From positions 79,221-143,220 of the forward strand of contig NZ_AVAQ01000050.1 of NCBI RefSeq assembly GCF_000463075.2: a DNA stretch of 64,000 bases, written 5' to 3'. How positions within the stretch are numbered: the stretch's first letter is position 1; every line of letters begins with the position of its first letter. Position numbers and translations under genes: made by a program. Positions 7,710 to 17,022 of the stretch are shown here, one piece after another. The notes beneath the pieces are model-generated. The model made no database searches and had not been told where the DNA came from. It saw nothing but the letters and a program-made list of their open reading frames with translations. Source of the stretch: Lactiplantibacillus plantarum EGD-AQ4 (GTDB taxonomy: Bacteria > Bacillota > Bacilli > Lactobacillales > Lactobacillaceae).

Positions 7710-9194
7710 CTAATCAATTAAAACTTTCTTCGGCTGTAGTCGTAAAATGCCGCCCGAAGCTAACATAATCGACAGGAACATGATGGCGAGACCAAACCCA
7801 CCAAGTTCAACCAGATCCATGATCGTGACGTTGATATCGAGGTCCGTGTCAGCCGCTGAACTAGCTGTGCTATTGGCACCGCCGCCCATGCGACCGCCAC
7901 CACTAGGCATGTTACCACTTGGCTTGCCACCACCCGTGTTACCACTTGGTGCACCGCCGCCACCGCCAGGCTGACCTTGACTCGTCGAACTAGTTGACGT
8001 CGTGGCCGTAGTCGTTTGTTGTGAGACTAGCTGATCGCCGAGTTTGTTACCGACGAACTTGCCACCGAAGCCAGCTAAGACGACGGAAACAATCAAGACC
8101 ATCACCATTTCGATAAAGAATTGGCCGACAATCTTCCAGCGACTCTCACCTAATGACAGCAAGACACCGATTTCGTAGCGCCGTTCGCGAATCATCAGAA
8201 TGACGATCAACGCTAAGATAATCGTTCCGGCAATCGCAACCAGCCAAACGATTTTATCTGCAAATGACTTCACGTTATTCATCGAACTCTTGACCGTCTG
8301 ATAACTACTATCATCCGTTGCTAATGAATACTTCGACGTGTTGATAATCTTCTTACCAGCCGTCTTAACGCTGCTGACCTTCGCCGGGTTAGAAATCGAG
8401 AAGGTCACAGAATCTGCGGTATTCTTGTACTTCGAGCCTTTGACCGTGTTGGCAAAGGTGTATGACGTGTAGACCGTGTTGCTGACATCGGTGCTACCAG
8501 GCCCTTGTTGGGTACTTGCACTTGAAGAAGCCTTGTAGATCCCGACGATCTTCATCGTATACGTCTTCTTATCACCAGTCGTTGCCTTGAGCTTGATCGT
8601 ATCACCGACGCTCAGGCTGTCTTCCTTAGCCAATTCGCTTTCGATGACCACGTTATTGGTCCCTTCATCACTGGCCGTAATGCCACGACCCTTGGTGATT
8701 TTGCTTGAGCTACTTTCAAACGTTGAGACACTGCTGGTATTCGTTACCCCAGTAATCGCGATATCGCCACTACTACTGCTACTCATACCACCCATGCCTT
8801 TCATGCCGCCGCTACTGCCAGACGTTGAAATCGTATCAAAGCCCTTCGCATTGGCAGAAGTTGAAACCGTTGCATTATAACTGGCAACGTTGTTGAGTTT
8901 TGCGATCTTCTTGGCATCACTCAACTTAACAGGTGAGGTCGTCAGCTTCGGTCTGCTCGACTTACTAGTAGATGTGGAACGCCGCATCTTCTTGAATGCA
9001 GCCTCCCGGTTAGCAGACAATGTGACGGTCGCACCGACACTCTTCTTGGCATTGCTTGTCGCTGTATCAGCGGCATTCCTAATCAGTAGTCCCGCTAACA
9101 CAAACAACATTATTGCAGTGGTCACGAGTACTAATAGAATTGAACGGCCCTTTTTCGCCGTTAAGTTAAGCCATGCGCGTTTAAAAAAATTCAC
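7710..9194 (-). CDS. ABC transporter permease (MacB/FtsX family)
   Basis: The protein has 494 residues from a GTG preceded by GAAGGAGGGTT; an in-frame start ~63 nt upstream has no such site. The N-terminal helix (ILLVLVTTAIMLFVLAGLLI) is followed by a large extracellular domain at ~40-330. That domain is rich in Ser/Thr, with SGGMKGMGGMS and a KVVGIYKAS-like strand pattern. Three more helices follow: IVWLVAIAGTIILALIVILM, MVMVLIVSVVLAGF and GFGLAIMFLSIMLASGG. Between the last two lies an unusual Gly/Pro/Met-rich loop (PGGGGGAPSGNTGGGKPSG...GGGRMGGG). Topology fits MacB-type mechanotransmission permeases. Co-transcribed with the ATPase downstream. Confidence 0.88.
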   Translation of the reverse strand: MNFFKRAWLNLTAKKGRSILLVLVTTAIMLFVLAGLLIRNAADTATSNAKKSVGATVTLSANREAAFKKMRRSTSTSKSSRPKLTTSPVKLSDAKKIAKLNNVASYNATVSTSANAKGFDTISTSGSSGGMKGMGGMSSSSSGDIAITGVTNTSSVSTFESSSSKITKGRGITASDEGTNNVVIESELAKEDSLSVGDTIKLKATTGDKKTYTMKIVGIYKASSSASTQQGPGSTDVSNTVYTSYTFANTVKGSKYKNTADSVTFSISNPAKVSSVKTAGKKIINTSKYSLATDDSSYQTVKSSMNNVKSFADKIVWLVAIAGTIILALIVILMIRERRYEIGVLLSLGESRWKIVGQFFIEMVMVLIVSVVLAGFGGKFVGNKLGDQLVSQQTTTATTSTSSTSQGQPGGGGGAPSGNTGGGKPSGNMPSGGGRMGGGANSTASSAADTDLDINVTIMDLVELGGFGLAIMFLSIMLASGGILRLQPKKVLID

Positions 9195-9579
9195 GCTTAA
9201 CCCTCCTTCAGATAAAGTATTAGTATGACAATTGCGTTCACAACTTTTAAAGTACACGTGAAATCCGACTAATTTGTGAACACGATGAGGTTATTTATAG
9301 GCTTGTAACCGAAAATTTTATATTCACCTGTACGGAGGCTCTAAAGGAGTGGGTGCCAGTGATTGACGCGCTCAAAAACGGGGTCATCGGGGACTCTTTT
9401 TCAAGTGCGCATTTTGAATCCATCACGATTCGGCACTGGAAATTCTTGGCGGAGTGGCATGCTAATTTATGACTTTTCAATCAAAAAAATTTCAAACCTA
9501 AAACTTGAAAGAAACGGCGTTATTTAAGAATGGTCAGTCTCTGAACTTAGGCCTTAATCTTCAGACTTGCTCGTCCGTC
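9195..9579. other. Intergenic region upstream of the ABC operon
   Basis: Nearly 400 nt. It should hold the minus-strand promoter of the exporter, but I cannot place a clear -35/-10 pair. No gene or repeat is seen. Confidence 0.4.
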
Positions 9580-9618
9580 AAAAAAACGCCTCAAGAATGG
9601 CTGACCATTCCTAAAGCG
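9580..9618 (-). terminator. Terminator of the WxL-protein gene
   Basis: Read on the minus strand: ACGCTTTAGGAATGG, a four-base loop, CCATTCTTGAGGCGT, then seven T. A further GAATGGTCAG just beyond could form an alternative pairing. Confidence 0.75.
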
Positions 9619-9772
9619 TCGTAATTGATATGAGTTGTCTTCTATTTAAATTTGGTAGCCAGCAACCGAATTAGCACGGACATTCGGCAAGGTCATTGCG
9701 CCGCACCAGCACGCACTAGTCGCTCACACCATAACCCCCATGCCTATTCAATCTGTCGCTAACGACGATTAC

Positions 9773-11836
9773 CTACTTTCCAGGCACCGCACTCAACGTC
9801 CACGTCAACGTGCTCTCGTACTCACCGGGCACCGCGGCGGGATTGGTCTTGAGAATCAAGCCGTGCTGGTCTGACCAGTCCTTGGTGACATTGTAATCTT
9901 CCCCAGCTTTCGTCTGCGTCTTGACCACCGTTTGGGTCGCATCCGTGACCGATTTGAGTTCTTTGCCATCATTATAGTAGAGGTCACCGGCTAGTACTCG
10001 GCCCTGCGCCGTCACGAATTTACTAGCGTGCACATCGAGGCGCCAGCCGGTGTTGCCACCAGTCTCATCCGCGACGATCACTTCTAAATCCTTAGGCCGA
10101 CTTGTTTGCGCCGCCCCAGTTAACCGCACGGCTTCAAATGTACTCGTCTTGCTGGAAGATTTGATTTTGAGCTCACCATTCAGGACTAGAATCGTCACCG
10201 CCACCGCGTCTGAAGTGGCATTATCCTGGCTCTTGGCACGCAAAATCAGTTCATTTTCACCCTCGTTCAAGTCTTCGGGATCTAATTCTAACTCCACATA
10301 ACCGGGCGCATCGTCAGGATCTAACAGGTAGTCTTCCAGTCGTTCGCCGTTCAGCTTCAGTTCGACTCGCATGCCGTCGTTATCGAAGTCCAAACCATCA
10401 TCCAATTTAACTTGGCCTTTGACGGTTGCGGGCTCACCCTTTTTGACCGGCTGAACCGGGTCCACCGACAAACTGACCGCTTTACCAGTCGTAATGGTGA
10501 AGTGTGGCGTCGCGGTCGCAATCTCCATCGCTGGACCGACAAAGTAACTGATATCATCCTGAACCTTCGTATCCTGCTCGACGCGCTCGGCTTCCCCGCG
10601 TAGTGTGATGTAGGCATGCCGATTCTCCTTGGACAAGCTCTGGCTCAGCATGTGTTGCAGTCGGTCCTCAGACCGATCATCATCCGGCAGCTCAATCGTT
10701 TCCTCATGACCATCCTCATAACGGACCGTGGCCGACGAGAATTTCACGTATTCTGGTAATGGAATATTGGCTTCCACCTTCTCCCAACCATTATCACCAC
10801 TCAAATAACTCAAGACATACTCGTATTCCAAGTCGTCACCACCGTGTACCCAACTGCCCTCATGGACGGGCAACTCTTGGCTCACGTTGGTCACGTTCAA
10901 TTCAGATTCGATTTCGATCGGTTGTGGCAGTTGCTCAAAAGCCACCAGCGTTCGTGCGTTACTACTGGTCGAAGTGCTGGTCACACCCCAAGTTAGATTA
11001 CGGACTTCCTTACCAAACGCACTCGTATCGATTTTGACTAACCGCGGCGTATTATTGCCAAAGGTGTATGTCATGACCTTACTCTTCGCTGACCATGATA
11101 GCTGGAGGCGATACCACTGCCCATTATTCAACTTCAATTTTTCCTGTGCCGCTAAGTGGTTTTGTTCAAACCGGTATGAACTGGTCAAACCACCGCGCTG
11201 CGTATAGGTTTCCGGTGAGGCGGGGTAATTAACTGCAATGTGGTTCCCATGCATCTTTTCATCAAAGGAGTTCCCACGTTGATACAAGCCTAAAAAGCCA
11301 CCATCGTTATTTTTGGTATCAATTTCAATCGCCCAACTCTTTTGAATCGCCGTCTTAGCAATCGTTGATGAGGACGTTTTACGACTATACGTATCCGTCC
11401 CATAAACACCGAGGTTCTCGCCAATCACCCGTTTGGTCCCAAAGCGACTGATGGCAGCCGTCTTACGCGGGTCATTTTGTAACACGAGGGCCAGCCCTTC
11501 CCCAGCACCCCGGTCGCCAAAATTAACGAGCATCGTAACCTTATTATCAACGTTTAAATTAAAGCGATTAACAGGCGTCGACCAAATCGCGCCCACTTGG
11601 TTATTATCATTGTTCAATTCAAAGACGTTGGCCGTATGACCATCGCCCTGGTCAACGGACAACTTCGAAGCGGCGTTATTATCAAACTTGCCCACTTCAA
11701 ACAATCCATCTAAGTTTAATGCCGATTTAGGTAAAGAATCCAACTCATCCGCAGTGGCCGCAACCGTTGGCCACCATAATCCCAATATCACGACTAACAG
11801 CCCGACCAACAATCCCCAACTCGTTATTTTTCTCAC
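9773..11836 (-). CDS. WxL-domain surface protein with N-terminal L-type-lectin-like domain
   Basis: The protein has 687 residues. A signal peptide ends near ATADE (residue ~29). Residues ~40-300 look like a legume/L-type lectin sandwich: VGAIWSTPVNRFNL, GEGLALVLQND, WAIEIDTKNNDGG, KVMTYTFGNN. The middle holds two or three Ig-like repeats, including DLDPEDLNEGENELILRAKS. The last ~120 residues form a WxL domain, with GWRLDV as first motif and LTWTLS as the terminal one. WxL domains bind the wall non-covalently. Usually such genes lie in clusters with DUF916 and LPxTG partners, but this one stands alone. A role in carbohydrate binding or adhesion is inferred. Confidence 0.85.
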   Translation of the reverse strand: MRKITSWGLLVGLLVVILGLWWPTVAATADELDSLPKSALNLDGLFEVGKFDNNAASKLSVDQGDGHTANVFELNNDNNQVGAIWSTPVNRFNLNVDNKVTMLVNFGDRGAGEGLALVLQNDPRKTAAISRFGTKRVIGENLGVYGTDTYSRKTSSSTIAKTAIQKSWAIEIDTKNNDGGFLGLYQRGNSFDEKMHGNHIAVNYPASPETYTQRGGLTSSYRFEQNHLAAQEKLKLNNGQWYRLQLSWSAKSKVMTYTFGNNTPRLVKIDTSAFGKEVRNLTWGVTSTSTSSNARTLVAFEQLPQPIEIESELNVTNVSQELPVHEGSWVHGGDDLEYEYVLSYLSGDNGWEKVEANIPLPEYVKFSSATVRYEDGHEETIELPDDDRSEDRLQHMLSQSLSKENRHAYITLRGEAERVEQDTKVQDDISYFVGPAMEIATATPHFTITTGKAVSLSVDPVQPVKKGEPATVKGQVKLDDGLDFDNDGMRVELKLNGERLEDYLLDPDDAPGYVELELDPEDLNEGENELILRAKSQDNATSDAVAVTILVLNGELKIKSSSKTSTFEAVRLTGAAQTSRPKDLEVIVADETGGNTGWRLDVHASKFVTAQGRVLAGDLYYNDGKELKSVTDATQTVVKTQTKAGEDYNVTKDWSDQHGLILKTNPAAVPGEYESTLTWTLSAVPGK

Positions 11837-11889
11837 CTTGATACCGCTCCCTAAATTTTGCTGAAACTTGCCGTCTATTTATACGTCGT

Positions 11890-11919
11890 ATCTTAGCAAA
11901 GTTCGTTAGTAATTGTCAA
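11890..11919 (-). promoter_or_regulatory. Sigma-A promoter of the WxL-protein gene
   Basis: On the minus strand TTGACA (11914-11919) and TAAGAT (11890-11895) are separated by 18 nt, ~55 nt before the ATG. Confidence 0.6.
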
Positions 11920-12002
11920 TTTATTTTTATAGTTATAATAAGTATTTATTTATAAATAGGCGTTGATAATCGGTAGTTATTCGGAACGATTCAGAAAATA
12001 AT

Positions 12003-12042
12003 AAAAACCACCCCCGCTCGCGTAATTGCGAACAAGGATGGT
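12003..12042 (-). terminator. Terminator of tag
   Basis: Minus-strand stem ACCATCC...TTCGC / GCGAG...GGGTGGT followed by TTTTTATT. Confidence 0.65.
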
Positions 12043-12053
12043 CAATCTCACAC

Positions 12054-12617
12054 TTAGACAGTTTCATTTTCTGGTGCACACGGGCAGTCACGGACATGGT
12101 CGTTGATGATACCGACTGCCTGCAAATACGAGTAAATTGTCGTCGGGCCGACGAATTTAAAGCCGCGTTGCTTCATTTGCTTCGAGACTTGGCGGGCCAA
12201 GTCATTCGTGGCGGGAACGTCATTAATTGATGGCCATGCTTGCCGAATCGGTTGGCCGTCAACGAATGACCATAGCCAGGATGCAAAATCCGAGCCCGCT
12301 GGCCAATTGGCGATGACGCGCGCGTTGTTCAGTGTCGCCATCAATTTTTGCCGGTGACGAATGATCCGTGCATCCTGCAGCAGTTGGTCCACATCCGCGG
12401 TCGTCATCTTAGCAACGGTCGCAATATCGTAATTAGCAAAGTCTTCATTGAAGGCCGCGCGTTTATTCAAGACCGTTTGCCAGCTTAGACCTGCCTGGTA
12501 CGTCTCTAAGCACAGCAATTCAAACAAGCGCTGCGGGTCATGCTGGGGACGGCCCCACTCATTGTCATGATACGCTTGCATGACTGGCGACGAATTCGCC
12601 CACGCACATCGTTCCAT
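12054..12617 (-). CDS. tag: DNA-3-methyladenine glycosylase I
   Basis: The protein has 187 residues, the usual Tag length. It removes 3-methyladenine from alkylated DNA, starting base-excision repair. The family zinc site is complete: Cys4 (MERCAW), His17 (AYHDNEWG), His174 and Cys178 (DHVRDCPC), matching C4/H17/H175/C179 of E. coli Tag as I recall it. YHDNEWGRPQHD, LLCLETYQAGLSW and GFKFVGPTTIYSYLQA are characteristic. RBS is GAGGAGAT. It is flanked by its own terminator and separated from the MMPL gene by another, so it is monocistronic. Confidence 0.95.
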   Translation of the reverse strand: MERCAWANSSPVMQAYHDNEWGRPQHDPQRLFELLCLETYQAGLSWQTVLNKRAAFNEDFANYDIATVAKMTTADVDQLLQDARIIRHRQKLMATLNNARVIANWPAGSDFASWLWSFVDGQPIRQAWPSINDVPATNDLARQVSKQMKQRGFKFVGPTTIYSYLQAVGIINDHVRDCPCAPENETV

Positions 12618-12636
12618 CTACCCATCTCCTCATTAC

Positions 12637-12673
12637 AAAACGAAACGCCGCCCAACACAACGGTTGGACGGCG
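12637..12673 (-). terminator. Terminator of the MMPL transporter gene
   Basis: Stem CGCCGCCCAAC / GTTGGACGGCG (10 of 11 pairs) with a T-rich tail on the minus strand. Confidence 0.75.
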
Positions 12674-12712
12674 CCAGTTGGTTATACTTTATTATCGCAT
12701 AACTTATCTATT

Positions 12713-15700
12713 TTAGTGACGGTTCCGCTTCGTTTGCTTTTCAGCATCGGATTCGTCTTCCATGCGATCGGTCAACGGGTAAGTTAACCGAATCAAACTT
12801 GGAATAATCGTTGGGATAGCGAATACCAGGATAATCAACCCAATGATAACGACCATCGCCACTTGAATCAACGTCAAGACACCGGATGGCATCAAGGCGG
12901 CAAATGTCCCACTCAGAATCAGGGCGGCGGATAAGACCACGGCACCGATTACGGCAGAAGCTCTGACGATTCGAGTGCTTGGTGTAGCAGCCGAATTATC
13001 AAATTCACGATATTTCATCATCAGGAAGATACTGTAGTCGACCCCAAGGGCAATCAACATGATGAACCCGAAGAATGGTGTGTTCCAAGTCAACATGTCT
13101 TGACCCATGAGCCAACTACTCAACATCCGCGTGATACTCAAGGACATAATGTAAGCCAATAACAAGGTCCCTAAGATGTAGAACGGTTGTAATACGGAAC
13201 GCGTGATGACCATCAAGGCAATCAGGATTCCGACTAACATGATCGCTGCCGTCCGAATAAAGTCACTTGAAGCAATTGATTGGGTATCGTTGGTTTCAGA
13301 TGTTTGACCACCAATGGCAATCGTTGCACCGTCTAACGCAGTCCCCTTCAAGCTATTTTCAGCTTGTTTTTGAATTGCCGTTATCTTATTCATCGCTGAC
13401 TTCGAACTTGGATTTTCATTCAAGACGATCGTGATCTTCGTCGCATGGTTATTACCAGACATGTAAGCCTTCAAAGCAGACTTGTAAGTCTTACCCTTCA
13501 AGGTACTCTTTGGCACGTAGTACGTCTTCGAAGCCGCAGAATTCTTCAAACCAGTCAAGTAACTATTAGCTGAGCCAACACCCTTATTGATCGTCTTAGT
13601 CCCATCACTGGCAGTCTTCAAACCGTCTTGGAGGGTCTTCATCTGACCAACTAAGCTTTGAATGCTGGTGTACATCTGTTCGTTACCTGAGGCAACTTGG
13701 GAGGCACCGCTGTTAAGTGTAGCCGAATTTGCGACTAACTTGTTCGTCCCAGTATCCAATGCGCTGATTGCACTGACCAAGGTTGGTACTTGACCCTTCA
13801 AGGTTGTCAAACCAGATGTTACTTGGGATGAACCGGAAGCTACTTGAGTTGCACCGGATGCTAACTGATTTGCACCTGAAACTAACGCAGCAGAATTATT
13901 ATTAAGCTTATTAGTCCCAGCATCTAACGCACTAATTGCACTAGTAAGCGTTGGAATTTGACCTTGCAACGAGCCTAAACCACTAGAAAGTTGATTTGCA
14001 CCAGTTGAAGCACTGCTTACACCAGTATTGAGTTTAGATGCACCTGCAGATGCTGTTGCTACTCCAGCTGTATATTGATTCAACTTACTTGCAAGGGTCT
14101 CGGCCCCAGTCTGAAGCTGGGACAAGTTAGCGGTAATCTCTGAAGAACCACTAGACAATTTTGAAACGGCACTTTCCATCGTTTTCAGCTTTTCTGCTGA
14201 TGCAGAAATCTGTTCAATGGCTTGTAACGAAGCATCGTTTCCTTGAATAGCGGCGGAAGCAACTTGCTTAACACTTGCTAAATTGTCCAGATTATCACTC
14301 AACTCATTCAGAGAATCAGTCGCACTCTTTAATGCCGTCAATCTCTGTTGCATATCGGACAATGCTGTCAGACCATCACTCGCCGTTACGGTACCGGCTT
14401 TAGTTGTCGCAGTTGAACTCGTATTAGCGTTCGAGCTATTCTGAGCATTCACTTCAGATGTAACTGCTGAACTAATCGCAGCCTTTTGTTCCGAGGTTGC
14501 AGATGATCCGGCCGCAGCCAATGCAGCAGAAGCAACTGAATTGGCATTAACCGTAGCCGTCGTTGAACTTGAAGCAGCATCTCGACTTGCCGCGCTTGAT
14601 AAGGCTTTCTGCATGGTACCCATATCTTCTGACATTTTGTCTGATGATTCACTGAATAGGGTAGCCGCCTTATTCACGCTAGCAATATTAGATGTAACAC
14701 TATCTGAACTGGTTGCTAACTTCTGTAAATTCGCATTGATCGTATTTAAGTTAGAAGTTAAAGTTTCCAATTTACTTGTATCGATAGAATTGCCGCTCAC
14801 CGATGTTTCTAAGGCTGCGAGGTTTTCAGACAGACTTGCAGAACCCTGTTGTAATTTTGCAATTGACTCTGTTAACTGAGCCGTCCCGCTTGAAATTGAG
14901 GATTTCTTATTATTCAGCTCTGATAATCCATTGGACAACGTTTGGGTTCCTGAGAACACAGTGGTTAATCCGCTAGATAACGAGTTCGCCCCAGTAGCTA
15001 ATTTATTTACACCGTTGGATAATGTGCCAGTCTTACTATTCAACTGATTAAGGCCACTATTAACGGTATAAACACCATTCGTATAAGTTACCAGACTAGA
15101 AGCCAAGGTTGAGTTACCGGATGCAACGGTATTAGCACCACTCGTAACCTGACCAGACCCACTAACCAGCTTATTAACTCCACTAGAGAGCGTTCCAGTC
15201 TTACTATTCAATTGGTTCAAGCCATTATTGACCGTGTAGACCCCATCGGTATAGGAAACGACGCCGCTAGCGACTTCATCCGCCCCATCCGCCAACTTCT
15301 TAGCTGACTTAGCACTATCAGACATATTCGCGCTCTTCAGCTTGCTGTTGGCGCTGTCCAGGCCACTGCCAATCTTAGTCAGGCCTTTGCCGGCACTCTT
15401 CATACCGCTAGTGACCGTGCCTAATTGATCATTGACGTACAGTTGACTCACTTCTGAGCCACCTGGTTGGGTGACTGAAGCAACCGTTTTGACCCCTTTG
15501 ACCTTTTGGAGTTGCTTGGTCAAACTATCGATGAGCTTCAAATCTTTTTCATTATTTAAAGCATGGTCGGTCTTGATATACAGCGTTGACGGTTCGGCCG
15601 TCCCTTTGGAGAAGTGGTTCTGGACAACTTTGAATCCTTTCTTTGCTGGAATCGAATCGTTCAATTCGGCTAACGTATCATAGTTTAATTGATTGTTGTA

Positions 15701-16840
15701 AGTTAGGATAAATGGTAATGAGACCCCTAACACAACGACCAACGCGATGATTGGGTAGCGCACGGATGACGCAGCGATACCGTGCCACATCTTACTGGTA
15801 CTGCCACCTGCAAACTTCTTGGTCGGCCAGAACAAGCGTGGTCCTAACAAGGCCATGAAGAATGGGTTCAAGGTCAACAAGACCAGCAGTAAAATGGCAA
15901 CGGCAATCGCAACGCCGACCGCTGACTTGTAGATTGAGAAGTTGGCGAGCCCTAAGGCACTGAACCCAATCAGGAGTGACGACCCACTGTAAAGGATCGT
16001 TCGTCCGGCAATCTTTAATGCGCGCCCAGTCGCGGCGACCGGACTATCGCCATGACTGAGTTCTTCTTTGAATTGATCGAACATTAAAATGTTGTAGTCG
16101 GTCCCAATCCCGAACAGCACCACGACCATGAAGACTTGGGTGAAGTTCGACAATGGAAAGTTAAATTTATCAACTAAGTTCATCACAACGCTCAGCGAAA
16201 TGATGAATGAGACCCCGACTGACAACAACGAAACTAATGGTGTGATTGGTGACCGGAAGACTAAGGTCAACACAATGAAGATGAAGATGACGGTAATAAT
16301 TTCCGTTTTCTGGATCCCAGCTTCCGTCTCTTGAGTGAAGTCATCATTTAAGATGTCACTCCCTGTCACGTACGTCTTGACACCAGCGGTCTTGGCGCCG
16401 TCAGTAATATTTTTCGTCATATTCGCGACAGTTTGCTTTTTACCAACCATCAATTGTAACAATTCGGTTGATTTATCCTTCGAAATCAATTGCTTCTTAG
16501 CAGCGGCATTATCGCTGGCTGCCGTCATTGATTTCACGTGATACTTCGATTTCTGATCTTTGAAGTGTTTAATCGTCCCATCGATTGCCTGCTTCTGATC
16601 AGCGGTTAATGGTGAATCGCCATTATTGAAGACCACGACCACTTGGCGCGTATTGTTCTGATTACGCCCCCAGTGATTTTGGATAACCTGTGCAACTTGA
16701 CTCTTCGCACTACTTGGTAGCTTGGTCTGACCCTTGTCGCGGACCAGACTGCTGACATTTGGCAAGAAGATGATGGCCGCTACCATCACGACTAGCCAGA
16801 TAATCGCTTGAATTGTAAAGCGTCTACGGCTCCCTTTCAC
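12713..16840 (-). CDS. MMPL/RND family transporter with a very long repeat-rich extracellular stalk
   Basis: The protein has 1375 residues with a GTG start (RBS AAGGGAAGGG). After an N-terminal helix (AIIWLVVMVAAIIFLP) and a first periplasm-type loop, five helices contain the RND block VVLFGIGTDYNILMFDQF. The second half ends with a matching set, IALGVDYSIFLMMKY. Between them, residues ~460-1130 form a stalk of heptad-like Ser/Asn/Gly/Leu repeats (NGLNQLNSKTGTLSSGVNKL twice, TSAISALDAGTNKL twice), as in YhgE/Pip and phage-infection-type proteins. Typical RND/MMPL proteins lack such a stalk. Likely a proton-driven exporter of lipids or drugs; substrate unknown. Divergent from a TetR gene that probably controls it. 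Confidence 0.88.
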   Translation of the reverse strand: MKGSRRRFTIQAIIWLVVMVAAIIFLPNVSSLVRDKGQTKLPSSAKSQVAQVIQNHWGRNQNNTRQVVVVFNNGDSPLTADQKQAIDGTIKHFKDQKSKYHVKSMTAASDNAAAKKQLISKDKSTELLQLMVGKKQTVANMTKNITDGAKTAGVKTYVTGSDILNDDFTQETEAGIQKTEIITVIFIFIVLTLVFRSPITPLVSLLSVGVSFIISLSVVMNLVDKFNFPLSNFTQVFMVVVLFGIGTDYNILMFDQFKEELSHGDSPVAATGRALKIAGRTILYSGSSLLIGFSALGLANFSIYKSAVGVAIAVAILLLVLLTLNPFFMALLGPRLFWPTKKFAGGSTSKMWHGIAASSVRYPIIALVVVLGVSLPFILTYNNQLNYDTLAELNDSIPAKKGFKVVQNHFSKGTAEPSTLYIKTDHALNNEKDLKLIDSLTKQLQKVKGVKTVASVTQPGGSEVSQLYVNDQLGTVTSGMKSAGKGLTKIGSGLDSANSKLKSANMSDSAKSAKKLADGADEVASGVVSYTDGVYTVNNGLNQLNSKTGTLSSGVNKLVSGSGQVTSGANTVASGNSTLASSLVTYTNGVYTVNSGLNQLNSKTGTLSNGVNKLATGANSLSSGLTTVFSGTQTLSNGLSELNNKKSSISSGTAQLTESIAKLQQGSASLSENLAALETSVSGNSIDTSKLETLTSNLNTINANLQKLATSSDSVTSNIASVNKAATLFSESSDKMSEDMGTMQKALSSAASRDAASSSTTATVNANSVASAALAAAGSSATSEQKAAISSAVTSEVNAQNSSNANTSSTATTKAGTVTASDGLTALSDMQQRLTALKSATDSLNELSDNLDNLASVKQVASAAIQGNDASLQAIEQISASAEKLKTMESAVSKLSSGSSEITANLSQLQTGAETLASKLNQYTAGVATASAGASKLNTGVSSASTGANQLSSGLGSLQGQIPTLTSAISALDAGTNKLNNNSAALVSGANQLASGATQVASGSSQVTSGLTTLKGQVPTLVSAISALDTGTNKLVANSATLNSGASQVASGNEQMYTSIQSLVGQMKTLQDGLKTASDGTKTINKGVGSANSYLTGLKNSAASKTYYVPKSTLKGKTYKSALKAYMSGNNHATKITIVLNENPSSKSAMNKITAIQKQAENSLKGTALDGATIAIGGQTSETNDTQSIASSDFIRTAAIMLVGILIALMVITRSVLQPFYILGTLLLAYIMSLSITRMLSSWLMGQDMLTWNTPFFGFIMLIALGVDYSIFLMMKYREFDNSAATPSTRIVRASAVIGAVVLSAALILSGTFAALMPSGVLTLIQVAMVVIIGLIILVFAIPTIIPSLIRLTYPLTDRMEDESDAEKQTKRNRH

Positions 16841-16987
16841 TCTGTATCCCTTCCCTTAACTCAGATTCTTAAAACGACATCGTGACATTTAATCAACAAT
16901 GTGTTTAAATAATAACAACATGTTAAATGAAAAACGTTGTAATTTCAACCAACAATTTTCATAAAATCGTCATTAAATAAACAAATA

Positions 16988-17001
16988 AACAGTGTACTGT
17001 T
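16988..17001. promoter_or_regulatory. Palindrome AACAGT-GT-ACTGTT, candidate TetR operator
   Basis: Perfect 6-bp arms lie in the divergent region, 22 nt before the TetR start and ~150 nt before the MMPL start. Position fits autoregulation; no experimental support. Confidence 0.45.
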
Positions 17002-17022
17002 CAAATAATGGGGTGAACTTCA

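Noticed and set aside
10050..11639. Several plus-strand frames opposite the WxL gene
   Set aside because: They are antisense shadows of a well-supported protein and have no ribosome sites.
13600..15300. Possible CRISPR-like or satellite array in the MMPL gene
   Set aside because: The repeats are in-frame, diverged coding repeats of the protein stalk, with no constant spacer length.
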